A DNA stretch of 64,000 nucleotides from Lysobacter sp. CFH 32150 (GTDB lineage Bacteria > Pseudomonadota > Gammaproteobacteria > Xanthomonadales > Xanthomonadaceae). Of the stretch, positions 38,231-47,777 are shown in pieces. A program made the position numbers and the translations under genes. Each line of letters begins with the position of its first letter. Position 1 is the first letter of the stretch. The stretch lies in assembly GCF_022758295.1 (NCBI RefSeq), contig NZ_JALDWJ010000007.1, positions 62,001-126,000 of the forward strand, written 5' to 3'. The notes below the pieces were generated by a model. That model was not told the DNA's origin, searched no databases, and was given only the letters and a program-made list of their open reading frames with translations.

Positions 38231-39652
38231 ATGTTCGTCCTCTGCCCGCACTGTCACTTCCTGGTCGGCGTCGACCCGCGCACCGGCAAGCCGCCGGCGC
38301 ATTGTCCCAAGTGCGGCGAAGTCGTCATCGAACCGGTGCCGGAGCCGAGCGAGGACGCTGCGTCGCCAATCGCGACGCCGCTCGACCCGTTCGCACAGAT
38401 CGAACTGCCATCGCTCGCGCAGACTGCGTTGCCATTGCCGGAACCGGAAGTCGCATCCGAACCTGAAGCCGCACCGGAACCAGCCGCACTCGAACCCGAA
38501 GCCACGCCAGTACCTGCGCCAAAGCCCGCCAAGCCAGTACGGAAGCCGCGTACCTGGTTCAAGCGCAAGGACGCGCAGGAGGCCACGCCAGCGCCGATCG
38601 CCGAGACGCCGCCCCAGGCAACCGCCGAGCCGACCACGCACCGCGCCGACGCGATGATCGCCGCACTGATGAGGCGGAAGCCGGCGACGAAGAAGAAAGC
38701 TGTCGCGCCACCGCCCTTGCCGGTCGAACCCGCGACGATCATCGAACCGGTCGAAGTCGAGGTCGATACATTGCCGCCCGCGGTGCTGGCCGCAGATGTC
38801 GTTGCGGCGCCGATCGAGGCATCGATCGACGCGGCCAGCGAAGAAGTGGCCGAATCCGCCGTCGCTATCGGCATCGCCGAGGCCGAAGCACCCTTGGAAG
38901 CCGTCGTCGAAGCCATCGGCGATGTCGCTCCGGGCGACGCCACTGCAGAAGTCGCGACGGAAGCCGCGACGATCGCAGCGACTGTTGAAGTCGCGAGTAC
39001 GATCGACGAAACGCAGGCACAGACGCAGCCCCGCGTCATCGCCGACGACGACGACGATCCGGATGCACCGGACGCCTTCACCGCAGCGGTCGCCGAAATC
39101 CTGCCGCCCGCGCCCACCCCGATGCGTCGCCGCAGCGATGGTGCCGCGCCCAGTTTCCATCGTCGCGAACGCGCACCCATCGGCACGCGCACCAACCTGC
39201 GCGCGATCGCCGCTGTGTCGGCGCTGGTGTTGCTACTGACGCTGCAACTGCTGCTGGCGCAGCGCAACGAATTAGCGGCCAATCCGCGCTGGCGTCCGCT
39301 CGTCGGCGCGCTGTGCGGCGTGTTGCGTTGCAGTTTGCCGCCATGGCGCGAGCCGGCCGCATTCACGATGCTCAGTCGTGATGTGCGCCCGCATCCGGGT
39401 ACGCCTGGGACCTTGCTGATCAACGCCAGTTTCCGCAACGACGCGCGCTGGCCGCAGCCGTGGCCAAGCCTGCAGTTGACACTGTCCGACATCGACGGCC
39501 GCATGGTCGGCGCGCGCGCGTTCGCCGCCCATGAATACCTGGGTGCCGCGCCAACGCAAAAAGAACTCGCCCCCGGCCAGAGTGCCGCCGTTACATTGGC
39601 GGTCGTGGAACCAGCACCGAACGTCGTTGCCTTCACATTTGACTTCCGCTAG
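38231..39652 (+). CDS. zinc-ribbon DUF3426 membrane protein
   Basis: 473-residue protein in three parts. Residues 1-35 form an MJ0042-type zinc ribbon (CPHCHFLV...HCPKCGEVV). Residues 40-330 are a long Ala/Glu/Pro-rich disordered region with Glu-Ala repeats. One membrane helix ([19 protein letters not shown], about 325-345) precedes a periplasmic DUF3426 domain that ends AFTFDFR. The family sits directly upstream of fis in many Xanthomonads, as here, and its function is unknown. Zinc binding is inferred from four cysteine/histidine ligands. Confidence 0.85.
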   Translation: MFVLCPHCHFLVGVDPRTGKPPAHCPKCGEVVIEPVPEPSEDAASPIATPLDPFAQIELPSLAQTALPLPEPEVASEPEAAPEPAALEPEATPVPAPKPAKPVRKPRTWFKRKDAQEATPAPIAETPPQATAEPTTHRADAMIAALMRRKPATKKKAVAPPPLPVEPATIIEPVEVEVDTLPPAVLAADVVAAPIEASIDAASEEVAESAVAIGIAEAEAPLEAVVEAIGDVAPGDATAEVATEAATIAATVEVASTIDETQAQTQPRVIADDDDDPDAPDAFTAAVAEILPPAPTPMRRRSDGAAPSFHRRERAPIGTRTNLRAIAAVSALVLLLTLQLLLAQRNELAANPRWRPLVGALCGVLRCSLPPWREPAAFTMLSRDVRPHPGTPGTLLINASFRNDARWPQPWPSLQLTLSDIDGRMVGARAFAAHEYLGAAPTQKELAPGQSAAVTLAVVEPAPNVVAFTFDFR

Positions 39653-39654
39653 CA

Positions 39655-39693
39655 CGCGCACTTTATTTCGATGGCGTGCCGGTAAAGTGCGCG
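39655..39693. promoter_or_regulatory. inverted repeat between DUF3426 gene and fis
   Basis: Perfect 11-base arms CGCGCACTTTA and TAAAGTGCGCG separated by 17 bases, starting two bases after the DUF3426 stop. With the weak T-richness it is a poor terminator; its position 60 bases ahead of the fis start makes it a candidate operator or promoter element for fis. Confidence 0.45.
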
Positions 39694-39753
39694 CTAGACT
39701 CGCCCTCCCGTCGGCACTGCATCGGCGGACGCCACACGTTTCAGGGGACCCGT

Positions 39754-40029
39754 TTGAACGCCGCAGCCGACCGTCAAGACGCCGCATCACGCACCGGTAA
39801 CCGCCCCCCATTGCGCGACCATGTTGCCAATTCGGTGCGTCGTTACCTGCGCGATCTCGATGGTTGCGAGACGCAGGATCTGTACAACATCGCACTGCGT
39901 GAACTCGAGATTCCGTTGTTCGCGGAAGTGTTGAATCATTGCGATGGCAACCAGAGCCGGGCCGCGACGATGCTGGGGATCCACCGGGCGACGTTGCGCA
40001 AGAAGCTGAAGGATTACGGGATAGGCTGA
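39754..40029 (+). CDS. fis: DNA-binding protein Fis
   Basis: 91-residue nucleoid protein and transcription regulator. The C-terminal HTH reads [25 protein letters not shown], preceded by the dimerisation helices ([35 protein letters not shown]). No ATG precedes the conserved N-terminus; a TTG at 39754 (LNAAADRQD) with AGGGG six bases upstream is the start, so translation initiation is probably weak and itself regulatory. Usually involved in rRNA and growth-phase control; here it lies upstream of purH. Confidence 0.93.
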   Translation: MNAAADRQDAASRTGNRPPLRDHVANSVRRYLRDLDGCETQDLYNIALRELEIPLFAEVLNHCDGNQSRAATMLGIHRATLRKKLKDYGIG

Positions 40030-40138
40030 GCCTGGCCTGTGCCATCCGCATGCGCTGCCTTTGGTCTGCGCGCGCCACCGGTTTTCGAAGCTGGATTGCG
40101 GCCCACGCATGCGCGGGGATACCAGCTGGGCCGACCGG

Positions 40139-40144
40139 TATAAT
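40139..40144 (+). promoter_or_regulatory. consensus -10 hexamer upstream of purH
   Basis: A perfect TATAAT, 32 bases before the purH ATG in otherwise GC-rich sequence. The hexamer at the -35 distance (GGGATA/GGATAC) is poor, so an activator may be needed. No PurR box was found. Confidence 0.55.
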
Positions 40145-40175
40145 TCGCGCCTCCTGCCGTAACCCCCATCCCCGC

Positions 40176-41762
40176 ATGACCGCTGACTCCCTGCCCGCCC
40201 CGGCAGTCAAAATCAAACGCGCGCTACTTTCCGTTTCCGACAAGACCGGGCTGGTCGAGCTTGCCCGGGCACTGGCCGCGCGCGATGTCGAACTGCTTTC
40301 CACCGGCGGCACCGCCAAGGCGATCCGCGATGCGGGCCTGCCGGTGCAAGACGTGAGCGACGTGACCGGTTTTCCCGAGATGATGGATGGCCGCGTCAAG
40401 ACGCTGCATCCGATCGTGCATGGCGGCCTGCTCGGCCGCGCCGGCATCGATGATGCGGTGATGGCGCAGCACGGGATTGCATCCATCGACCTGCTGGTGC
40501 TCAACCTGTATCCGTTCGAGAAAGTGTCGGCGGACCCGGGCAGTTCGATGGAGGACATCGTCGAGAACATCGACATCGGCGGGCCGGCGATGTTGCGTTC
40601 GGCGGCGAAAAACTTCGCCCGCGTCGCGGTGGCGACCGACCCCGCGCAGTACGCAGGCATCGTCGAGGAATTGAATGCCAATGACGGCACGTTGTCGGCG
40701 AAGACGCGATTCGCATTGTCGGTCGCCGCGTTCAACCGCGTCGCCCAGTACGACGCCTGCATCAGCGATTACCTGTCGTCGGTCCAGGAGGACGGCAACC
40801 GTGCGCTGTTCCCCGCGCAACAGAACAGCAACTTCGTCAAGGTCATGGACTTGCGCTACGGCGAGAACCCGCACCAGCACGGCGCGTTCTATCGCGACCT
40901 GTGGCCCGTGCCGGGCACGCTGGCGACGTTCACCCAGCTGCAGGGCAAGGAGCTGAGCTACAACAACCTCGCCGATGCCGATGCTGCATGGGAATGCGTG
41001 CGCCAGTTCGAACGCGCTGCCTGCGTGATCGTCAAGCACGCCAATCCCTGCGGCGTGGCCGAAGGGATGGCCTGCGCCGATACTTATGAACTCGCCTACG
41101 CCACCGATCCGACTTCGGCCTTCGGCGGCATCATCGCCTTCAACCGCACGCTCGATGCGGCTACTGCGAAGGCGATCCTCGACCGGCAATTCGTCGAAGT
41201 GCTGATCGCGCCGGATTACGAGCAAGGTGCGCTCGACTATTGCACCAAGAAGGCCAACGTGCGCGTGCTGCGCATTCCACACGGCGAAGGCCGCAACAAT
41301 TTCGACGTCAAGCGCGTCGGTTCCGGCCTGCTGATGCAGACCAGCGACATCCGCGAAGTCACGCGCGACGAATTGAAGGTCGTGACCAGGCGCGCGCCGA
41401 CACCGGCCGAACTCGACGACTTGTTGTTCGCCTGGCGCATCGCCAAGTACGTCAAGTCCAACGCGATCGTCTACGCCAGGGACCACCGCAGCATCGGCAT
41501 CGGCGCCGGGCAGATGAGCCGCGTCATCAGTGCGAAGATCGCCGCGCTCAAGGCTGAGGAAGCCGGGCTGGTGGTGCCGGGTTCGGTGATGGCCTCCGAT
41601 GCCTTTTTCCCGTTCCGCGACGGCATCGATGCCGCAGCGGCTGCAGGCATCCAGGCGGTGATCCAGCCGGGCGGTTCCATGCGCGATGCGGAAGTGATCG
41701 CCGCAGCGGATGAACACGGATTGGCGATGGTGTTTACTGGGATCCGTCACTTCCGGCACTAA
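40176..41762 (+). CDS. purH: bifunctional AICAR formyltransferase / IMP cyclohydrolase
   Basis: 528-residue enzyme for the last two steps of IMP synthesis. The N-terminal IMP cyclohydrolase part has [49 protein letters not shown]. The C-terminal transformylase part has [28 protein letters not shown] and the catalytic KHANPCG lysine-histidine. ATG 40176 follows the -10 hexamer; upstream in-frame codons overlap fis and are not coding. purD begins 12 bases after the stop, so purH-purD form an operon. Confidence 0.98.
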   Translation: MTADSLPAPAVKIKRALLSVSDKTGLVELARALAARDVELLSTGGTAKAIRDAGLPVQDVSDVTGFPEMMDGRVKTLHPIVHGGLLGRAGIDDAVMAQHGIASIDLLVLNLYPFEKVSADPGSSMEDIVENIDIGGPAMLRSAAKNFARVAVATDPAQYAGIVEELNANDGTLSAKTRFALSVAAFNRVAQYDACISDYLSSVQEDGNRALFPAQQNSNFVKVMDLRYGENPHQHGAFYRDLWPVPGTLATFTQLQGKELSYNNLADADAAWECVRQFERAACVIVKHANPCGVAEGMACADTYELAYATDPTSAFGGIIAFNRTLDAATAKAILDRQFVEVLIAPDYEQGALDYCTKKANVRVLRIPHGEGRNNFDVKRVGSGLLMQTSDIREVTRDELKVVTRRAPTPAELDDLLFAWRIAKYVKSNAIVYARDHRSIGIGAGQMSRVISAKIAALKAEEAGLVVPGSVMASDAFFPFRDGIDAAAAAGIQAVIQPGGSMRDAEVIAAADEHGLAMVFTGIRHFRH

Positions 41763-41774
41763 GGAGAGTCCGCG

Positions 41775-43061
41775 ATGAAGGTTCTTGTCATCGGTTCCGG
41801 CGGTCGCGAGCATGCGTTGGCGTGGAAGCTCGCGCAATCGCCGCGCATCACCGAAGTCCTCGTCGCACCCGGCAATGCCGGCACTGCGATCGAGGACAAA
41901 TGCCGCAACGCCACGGTCAACACGGCCGACATCGAAGGACTGCTGGCGCTGGTGGAACGCGAAGGCGTCGCGGTGACCGTCGTCGGTCCAGAAGGCCCGT
42001 TGGTTGCGGGCGTCGTCGACGCATTCCGTGCCAAGGGCCATCGCATCTTCGGGCCGACTGCCGCTGCGGCACAGCTGGAAGGCAGCAAGGCCTTCGCCAA
42101 GGATTTTCTCGCGCGGCATGGCATCCCGACCGCGTATTACGCGGTGCATACCCACGTCGACGAAGCGCTCGAATACGTGCGTGAGAAGGGTGCGCCGATC
42201 GTGATCAAGGCCGACGGCCTCGCCGCGGGCAAGGGCGTGATCGTGGCGATGACGCTGGCCGAGGCCGAAGCCGCGATCACCGACATGTTGGCTGATTACG
42301 CCTTCGGCGCCGCGGGCGCGCGCGTGGTGATCGAAGAGTTCCTGGAAGGCGAGGAAGCCAGCTTCATCTCGATGGTCGATGGCAAGACCGCGCTGCCCAT
42401 GGCGACTTCGCAGGATCACAAACGCGTCGGCGATGGCGACACCGGGCCCAACACTGGCGGCATGGGTGCGTACTCGCCTGCGCCGGTAGTCACGCCTGAA
42501 GTGCACGCACGCATCATGCGCGAGGTGGTGAACCCGACCGTGCAGGGCATGATCGCCGATGGCGTTCCGTTTACCGGTTTTCTTTACGCCGGGTTGATGA
42601 TCGACAAGAGCGGCGCGCCGAAAGTCATCGAATTCAACGTGCGCTTCGGCGATCCGGAAACGCAGCCGGTGATGCTGCGGCTGCAGTCGGACCTGCTGGA
42701 GCTCGTGGAGGCGGCCCTCGACCAGCGTCTGCATGAAGTGCAGGCGCAGTGGGACCCGCGCCCATCGTTGGGCGTGGTGATGGCGGCAGCGAATTATCCC
42801 GGCACGCCGCGCCTCGGTGATGTCATCAACACCTGGGATGCGCCGGATGTCGAGGACACCAAGGTCTTCCACGCCGGCACCAAGGTCGAAGGCGAGCATG
42901 TCGTCACCTCCGGCGGCCGCGTGTTGTGCGTGTGCGCGCTGGGCGAGACGGTGGCGAAGGCGCAACAGCGCGCGTATGCCGAAGTCGCCGGGATTTCCTG
43001 GCCGGGCGAATTCCATCGCCACGACATCGGCTGGCGCGCGATCGAGCGCGAGCGCAGCTAA
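41775..43061 (+). CDS. purD: phosphoribosylamine-glycine ligase
   Basis: 428-residue ATP-grasp enzyme (GAR synthetase), second step of purine synthesis. It starts MKVLVIGSGGREHALAWKLA, has VVGPEGPLVAGVVDAFRAKG, the KADGLAAGKGVIVA loop, HKRVGDGDTGPNTGGMGAYSP and FNVRFGDPETQPVMLRLQSDL. GGAG precedes the ATG by eight bases. A REP element follows the stop codon. Confidence 0.98.
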   Translation: MKVLVIGSGGREHALAWKLAQSPRITEVLVAPGNAGTAIEDKCRNATVNTADIEGLLALVEREGVAVTVVGPEGPLVAGVVDAFRAKGHRIFGPTAAAAQLEGSKAFAKDFLARHGIPTAYYAVHTHVDEALEYVREKGAPIVIKADGLAAGKGVIVAMTLAEAEAAITDMLADYAFGAAGARVVIEEFLEGEEASFISMVDGKTALPMATSQDHKRVGDGDTGPNTGGMGAYSPAPVVTPEVHARIMREVVNPTVQGMIADGVPFTGFLYAGLMIDKSGAPKVIEFNVRFGDPETQPVMLRLQSDLLELVEAALDQRLHEVQAQWDPRPSLGVVMAAANYPGTPRLGDVINTWDAPDVEDTKVFHAGTKVEGEHVVTSGGRVLCVCALGETVAKAQQRAYAEVAGISWPGEFHRHDIGWRAIERERS

Positions 43062-43075
43062 TTCGCATCGCACTT

Positions 43076-43132
43076 GTGGGAGCGACGTCAGTCGCGATTG
43101 GGGTCTCCGATCGCGACTGACGTCGCTCCCAC
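43076..43132. repeat. REP-like palindromic element, copy 3
   Basis: Arms GTGGGAGCGACGTCAGTCGC and complement around an 11-base loop; the most perfect of the three copies (20 of 20 arm bases pair). It is 14 bases downstream of purD and 56 upstream of the next start, where it may cap the purHD transcript. Confidence 0.88.
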
Positions 43133-43188
43133 AGAAAGGAAAAGGGGCAGCCTCGTCTGCTAGGCTCCCGTGAACTCGCGGGGGCCGC

Positions 43189-45075
43189 ATGGCGCACAAC
43201 CAGTTTGAACTACTCAAGCAACGGCGCTTCCTGCCGTTCTTCCTGACCCAGGCGCTGGGTGCGTTCAACGACAACGTCTATCGGCAGGCGATCATCGGGC
43301 TGCTGTTCTGGCTCGGCGTCAGCCCTGCGGACCGCACGCTTTACACGAACATCGCGCCGGCGTTGTTCATCCTGCCCTACTTCCTGTTCTCGGCCACCGC
43401 TGGGCAGATCGCCGAGAAACTCGAGAAGTCGAAACTGATCCGCATCACCACGATGATGGAGATTGCGATCATGTCGCTGGCGGCGATCGGATTCCTGACG
43501 CAGAACATGGTCGTGCTGCTGGTGGCGCTGTTTTGCACCGGCGTGCAGTCGACGCTGTTCGGGCCGGTGAAGTATTCGATCCTGCCGTCGGTGCTGAAAC
43601 CGGAAGAACTCACCGGCGGCAATGGCCTGGTCGAGATGGGTACTTCGATCTCGATCCTGATCGGCATGATCTTCGGCGGCATGATCTTCACGCTCGCCGG
43701 CACGCACGGGCCGGTGGTGGCGGCGACCGCCATCGTGGTGCTGGCGGTCACCGGCAACCTGGTCAGCCGCGCGATCCCGCGCGCGGAAGCCGGCGCTCCC
43801 GAACTCAGGATCAACTGGAATCCGATCCCCGAATCGATCAACGTGCTGCGGCTCGCGCGCAAGCAACTCGCGGTGCGCAACGCGGTGCTCGGCGTGTCGT
43901 GGTTCTGGTTCATCGGCACGGTACTGACGTCGCAGCTGCCGACCTATGCCGAAGTGAACCTGGGTGGTGCGCCGACGCTGTACGTGTTCGCACTGGCGCT
44001 GTTCTCGATCGGCACCGGCATCGGCTCGATGCTGTGCGAAAAGCTGTCGGCGCGCACGGTCGAAATCGGCCTGGTGCCGCTGGGCGCGTTCGGCATCAGC
44101 GCCTTCATGCTCGACCTGCATTTCGCGCGCAGTGGGGCAGCGCCGGTCATGGGCCTGGACGTTGGCGGATTCATGCGCCAGCCCGGCAGCTGGCGCATCG
44201 TGATGGACCTCACCGGCATCGGCCTGTTCGCCGGTTTCTTCGTCGTGCCGCTGTTCGCGCTGATCCAGAGCCGTACGCCGAAGCACGAAATGTCGCGCGT
44301 GATCGCCGGCATGAACATCCAGAACGCGGCGTTGATCGTGCTGGCCGCGGTGCTGGGCATCGTGGTGCAGCGCTACCTGGGCTGGTCAATCCCGCAGGTG
44401 TTCCTCGCGCTGGCGATCGCCAACGTGCTGGTTGCGATCTGGATCTTCACGATCGTGCCCGAATTCCTGATGCGCTTCCTCAGCTGGCTGCTGGTGCGCA
44501 GCCTGTACCGGTTGCGCCTGCACGGCATCGAACGGCACGTTCCGGACGAAGGCCCGGCGCTGCTCGTGTGCAACCACGTCAGCTACATGGATGCGCTGAT
44601 CCTGAGCGCGAGCATCCCACGCCCGGTTCGCTTCGTGATGTATTACAAGATCTTCAACATCCCGGTGCTGAGCTGGATCTTCCGCACCGCCAAGGCGATC
44701 CCGATCGCTGGTGCGAAGGAGAACCCAGAATTGATGCAGCGCGCGTTCGCCGAGATCGATGCCGCGCTTGCCGACGGTCAGATCGTCGGCATCTTCCCCG
44801 AGGGCGCGCTGACCAAGGACGGCGAGATCGCCAAGTTCAAATCGGGCGTCGAACGGGTGCTCGAGAACCGTCCGGTACCGGTGGTTCCCATGGCATTGAA
44901 AGGCATGTGGACCAGCATGTGGAGCCATCGCGATGGGCACATGCGCCGCATGCGCGTCCCGCGACGCTTCCGCGCGCACGTGGAAGTCGTCGCCGATGCG
45001 CCTATCGACGGCCACGAGGTGACGGCGGAATTACTGGAGGCGAAGGTGCGCGAGCTGCGCGGTGACGCGGCGTGA
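43189..45075 (+). CDS. MFS transporter fused to a PlsC acyltransferase
   Basis: 628 residues in two halves. Residues 1-420 form a major-facilitator membrane domain starting NQFELLKQRRFLPFFLTQALGAFNDN, the LplT (lysophospholipid transporter) signature, with about 12 helices. Residues 430-625 form a PlsC/AGPAT acyltransferase with the catalytic NHVSYMD (HX4D), FPEGALTKDGEIAKFKSGV and VPMAL. The order matches the lplT-aas system that imports and re-acylates lysophospholipids, but here fused and without the acyl-ACP synthetase part of Aas. Likely role: flip of lysophospholipid across the inner membrane and re-acylation with acyl-ACP or acyl-CoA. The acyl donor is undetermined. Confidence 0.85.
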   Translation: MAHNQFELLKQRRFLPFFLTQALGAFNDNVYRQAIIGLLFWLGVSPADRTLYTNIAPALFILPYFLFSATAGQIAEKLEKSKLIRITTMMEIAIMSLAAIGFLTQNMVVLLVALFCTGVQSTLFGPVKYSILPSVLKPEELTGGNGLVEMGTSISILIGMIFGGMIFTLAGTHGPVVAATAIVVLAVTGNLVSRAIPRAEAGAPELRINWNPIPESINVLRLARKQLAVRNAVLGVSWFWFIGTVLTSQLPTYAEVNLGGAPTLYVFALALFSIGTGIGSMLCEKLSARTVEIGLVPLGAFGISAFMLDLHFARSGAAPVMGLDVGGFMRQPGSWRIVMDLTGIGLFAGFFVVPLFALIQSRTPKHEMSRVIAGMNIQNAALIVLAAVLGIVVQRYLGWSIPQVFLALAIANVLVAIWIFTIVPEFLMRFLSWLLVRSLYRLRLHGIERHVPDEGPALLVCNHVSYMDALILSASIPRPVRFVMYYKIFNIPVLSWIFRTAKAIPIAGAKENPELMQRAFAEIDAALADGQIVGIFPEGALTKDGEIAKFKSGVERVLENRPVPVVPMALKGMWTSMWSHRDGHMRRMRVPRRFRAHVEVVADAPIDGHEVTAELLEAKVRELRGDAA

Positions 45076-45090
45076 CTTGATGCGGCGCGG

Positions 45091-46011
45091 TCAGGCCACC
45101 CAGCCCGCGATCACGAACAACGCCAGCACGGCCAGCCACAGCAGCAGGATGCGCCAGGCCAGGCTCATCGCGTCGCGCAGTTCCGGCAGCTCGCCCAGCT
45201 GCATCACTACGGCGCTCGTATTCGGAATGCCCGACTCGGTTTCGGTATCGACGTAATCCATCGCCTCCTCGGCGAGTTCGGACTTGACGCTCGCGCGTGC
45301 GGCGGCGCCGAGGAAGCTGGTGTCGCGCTTGAACGCAGCGCCACCGGCGTCCTTCCACGCGCTGAGCACTGAATCGAAGTTGCCAACCAACGCCAGCGCC
45401 AAGGTCATCAACTGCGCCACCGGCCAGTCGAGCAGGGTCAGCAGCGTGCTTGCGGCTTGCGCGGCATCGTCCGGCAATCGCTTGCGAGCCTCGCCCTGCG
45501 CGCACAGCGCGACCAGACGGTACAGCAGCGCCCCGACCGGGCCCAGCAACAGGAACCAGAACAGCACGCCGAACCAGCGCCAAAGCGCGCAACGGAAGAC
45601 CGCTTCGACCAATGCCGGACCTTCCAGCGACGGCTGCACGCGCTCCGGGAACAGGCGGGTGGCCGCAGTACGGCGCGATTCGGAGTCGCGCGCGTCGACG
45701 ACGGCTTCGACATCGTGGTCGAGGTCGCGTGGGCCCCAGGCGTAGAACAGCGTGACCAGCGCGAAGACGAAGTAAGGCAGGCCGTAAAGACCGTCGCGCA
45801 GGCCCAGCTGCAGCAGCAGCACCAGCAGCAGGGGCGGAAGCAGGGCCAGCACCAGCGCCCAGCGGGTACGCCCCGCCTCGTTGTCGCCGGCCTGGATGCG
45901 CAACCAGTCCAGCCAGCCGATGAACCAGTCGTAGCGGCGCAACGCAGCCAGCGTCGGCATGGTGTGGCCGACGATCAGGGCGATGACGACAGCGATCAGG
46001 GTCAGGGACAT
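45091..46011 (-). CDS. ampE: regulatory signalling membrane protein AmpE
   Basis: 306-residue inner-membrane protein of the AmpE/CobD-like family with helices near both ends (SLTLIAVVIALIVGHTMP, TRWALVLALLPPLLLVLLLQ, FRCALWRWFGVLFWFLLLGP, LAWRILLLWLAVLALFVIAGW). AmpE is the partner of AmpD in beta-lactamase induction; ampD is absent from this window, so the present role is uncertain. Third gene of the erpA-nudC-ampE run; the stop-to-start distance to nudC is 39 bases. Confidence 0.88.
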   Translation of the reverse strand: MSLTLIAVVIALIVGHTMPTLAALRRYDWFIGWLDWLRIQAGDNEAGRTRWALVLALLPPLLLVLLLQLGLRDGLYGLPYFVFALVTLFYAWGPRDLDHDVEAVVDARDSESRRTAATRLFPERVQPSLEGPALVEAVFRCALWRWFGVLFWFLLLGPVGALLYRLVALCAQGEARKRLPDDAAQAASTLLTLLDWPVAQLMTLALALVGNFDSVLSAWKDAGGAAFKRDTSFLGAAARASVKSELAEEAMDYVDTETESGIPNTSAVVMQLGELPELRDAMSLAWRILLLWLAVLALFVIAGWVA

Positions 46012-46050
46012 CGGCGGCTCAAGCGGACGACTTCCTTCGATTGTACGGAA

Positions 46051-46962
46051 TCAGCGGCGATCGACGGCCTGCAACCACTGCTCGATCAGCCAGCGCGAAA
46101 TCGAGATCGGCGGCGACAGCGCGATTCCGTCTTCATCCTCGGCTGGCGTTTCCTTCCAGTCGCGGGCCAGACCGGCGCGGATCGTGGCGGCGTCGAACCA
46201 GCGTACGTCTTCGAGCTCTTCGCCGGCGGTAGGCGCATCGGGTTCAGCGTCAGCGAGGAAGCCAAGCATCAGCGAGCCCGGGAACGGCCACGGCTGCGAG
46301 CCGGCGTAGCGGCTGCTGCGCACGCGGACGCCGGTTTCTTCCAGTACTTCGCGCGCGACCGTCTGCTCCAGCGATTCGCCGGGTTCGACGAAGCCGGCGA
46401 TCACCGACCAACGCCGCGCCGGCCATCCTGTCTGGCGACCTAGCAGGAGGCGTTCACCATCGCTGACCGCGACGATGATGGCCTGGTCGGTGCGCGGGTA
46501 GTGCTCGCTGCCGCATTGGCGACAACGGCCGAGCCAGCCGGCGCGGACGAAGTCGAGTTCACCGCCGCATGCACCGCAATAGCGATGGCGCGCGTGCCAG
46601 TGCAGCACCGCGCGCGCCTGCGCGAACACAGTGGCGTCGAATGCCGTCCAATGGGTCCCGGCTGCGCGCAGGTCGACGCGTTGTGGCGCGTTGAGTTCGA
46701 CAGTGGCGGAGCGTTGCGCGAACCAGGCCACGTCGTCATGCAGGCCGAGGAAGATTGCGGCACCGGGGCCGCCGCCGAGTTCGGCGCCAGTGGGGGCGAA
46801 CAAGCGTTTGGAATCATCGGCGAACGCACGACCGTCGTCGTCGAGCAGCACGATGTGCGCCCGCATCCACAGCGCCGCCAGCGCATCCGGATCATCACGC
46901 AGGTGGTCGGCGCGGTCGAGCGCGCCCTCGACGAACGCGAATGGCGCGCTCGGTGAATTCAC
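46051..46962 (-). CDS. nudC: NAD(+) diphosphatase NudC (Nudix)
   Basis: 303-residue enzyme that cleaves NAD(H) and removes NAD caps from RNA. Zinc ribbon CGACGG...CRQCG, the NudC signature [12 protein letters not shown], Nudix box [22 protein letters not shown], and [14 protein letters not shown] are all present. I chose GTG 46962, whose GTGA overlaps the erpA stop; a longer start at 46983 ([12 protein letters not shown]) is possible. Coupled to erpA by the overlap. Confidence 0.92.
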   Translation of the reverse strand: MNSPSAPFAFVEGALDRADHLRDDPDALAALWMRAHIVLLDDDGRAFADDSKRLFAPTGAELGGGPGAAIFLGLHDDVAWFAQRSATVELNAPQRVDLRAAGTHWTAFDATVFAQARAVLHWHARHRYCGACGGELDFVRAGWLGRCRQCGSEHYPRTDQAIIVAVSDGERLLLGRQTGWPARRWSVIAGFVEPGESLEQTVAREVLEETGVRVRSSRYAGSQPWPFPGSLMLGFLADAEPDAPTAGEELEDVRWFDAATIRAGLARDWKETPAEDEDGIALSPPISISRWLIEQWLQAVDRR

Positions 46963-47315
46963 ACCGTGAACGACGAGCCGCAACCGCAGGTGGTCTTCGC
47001 GTTCGGATTGCGGATCACGAACTGCGCACCGTGCAGGCTCTCGCTGTAGTCGACTTCGGCGCCCATCAGGTACTGCAGGCTGAGCGGATCGACCAGCAGT
47101 GTGACACCGTCGGTCTGCACCGCGACGTCGTCCTCGCCTTGCTGTTCGTCGAATTCGAAGCCGTACTGGAAGCCGGAACAGCCACCGCCCTGGATGTAGA
47201 CACGCAGCTTCAGCCCGGCATTGCCTTCCTCTGCGATCAGTTCGCTGACCTTGGCGGCGGCGGCATGGCTGAACTGCAGCGGGCTGTCGAGTTGTTGGTA
47301 GGTGACGGTATCCAT
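46959..47315 (-). CDS. erpA: iron-sulfur cluster insertion protein ErpA
   Basis: 118-residue A-type carrier for Fe-S assembly. The three conserved cysteines are C46 ([11 protein letters not shown]), C110 and C112 (CGCGSSF). Starts [16 protein letters not shown]. In Xanthomonads it often follows the bactofilin gene, as here (47367 to 47777, same strand), with the 51-base gap suggesting one transcript. Promoter not identified. Confidence 0.95.
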   Translation of the reverse strand: MDTVTYQQLDSPLQFSHAAAAKVSELIAEEGNAGLKLRVYIQGGGCSGFQYGFEFDEQQGEDDVAVQTDGVTLLVDPLSLQYLMGAEVDYSESLHGAQFVIRNPNAKTTCGCGSSFTV

Positions 47316-47366
47316 CCTGCCAATGTGCGGCCGCGCGGCGTCCAGATCAAGTCAAAAGCGGACCAT

Positions 47367-47777
47367 TCAGGCCGCTTCGACCGCGCGCAGGCCTTCCAGC
47401 GGCAGCGCAGTCACCACTGAGTCGGCGTGGACCAGGCGCCCGGTGAGCTGCGCGCCGGCATTCATCTCGACCACCTTGTAGTGGACGTTGCCGTATACGC
47501 GCGCCTTCGACGCCAGCTCGACCCGCTCGGCGGCATGGACGTCGCCGTTGAGCTGGCCGTTGAGTATCACCACCGGTACCCGCACCTCGCCCTCGATGCT
47601 GCCACTCTCGGCCAGGATCAGTACGGCGCGCTCGCCCTCGTCGGCCTGGACCTTGCCGATGATGCGGCCTTCGACGTACAGCCCCCCGCTGAACTGGATA
47701 TCGCCGCGGATCACGACTTGCGCCCCGATCAACGTGTCGACGTTGCCGTCATGCGGCGTCGGTTTCTTCTTCAGCAT
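47367..47777 (-). CDS. bactofilin family polymer-forming protein
   Basis: 136-residue cytoskeletal protein. The DUF583/bactofilin beta-helix core runs NVDTLIGAQVVIRGDIQFSGGLYVEGRIIGKVQADEGE and PVVILNGQLNGDVHAAERVEL in pieces, rich in G-D/N-G turns. It self-assembles into filaments linked to cell shape or peptidoglycan. Its ATG overlaps the stop of the DUF6776 gene (TGATG), so the two proteins are made together and the membrane protein may anchor the filament. Confidence 0.92.
   Translation of the reverse strand: MLKKKPTPHDGNVDTLIGAQVVIRGDIQFSGGLYVEGRIIGKVQADEGERAVLILAESGSIEGEVRVPVVILNGQLNGDVHAAERVELASKARVYGNVHYKVVEMNAGAQLTGRLVHADSVVTALPLEGLRAVEAA

Noticed and set aside
40030..40175. PurR operator for purH
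   Set aside because: No ACGCAAACGTTTGCGT-like palindrome is present; Xanthomonads generally lack PurR.
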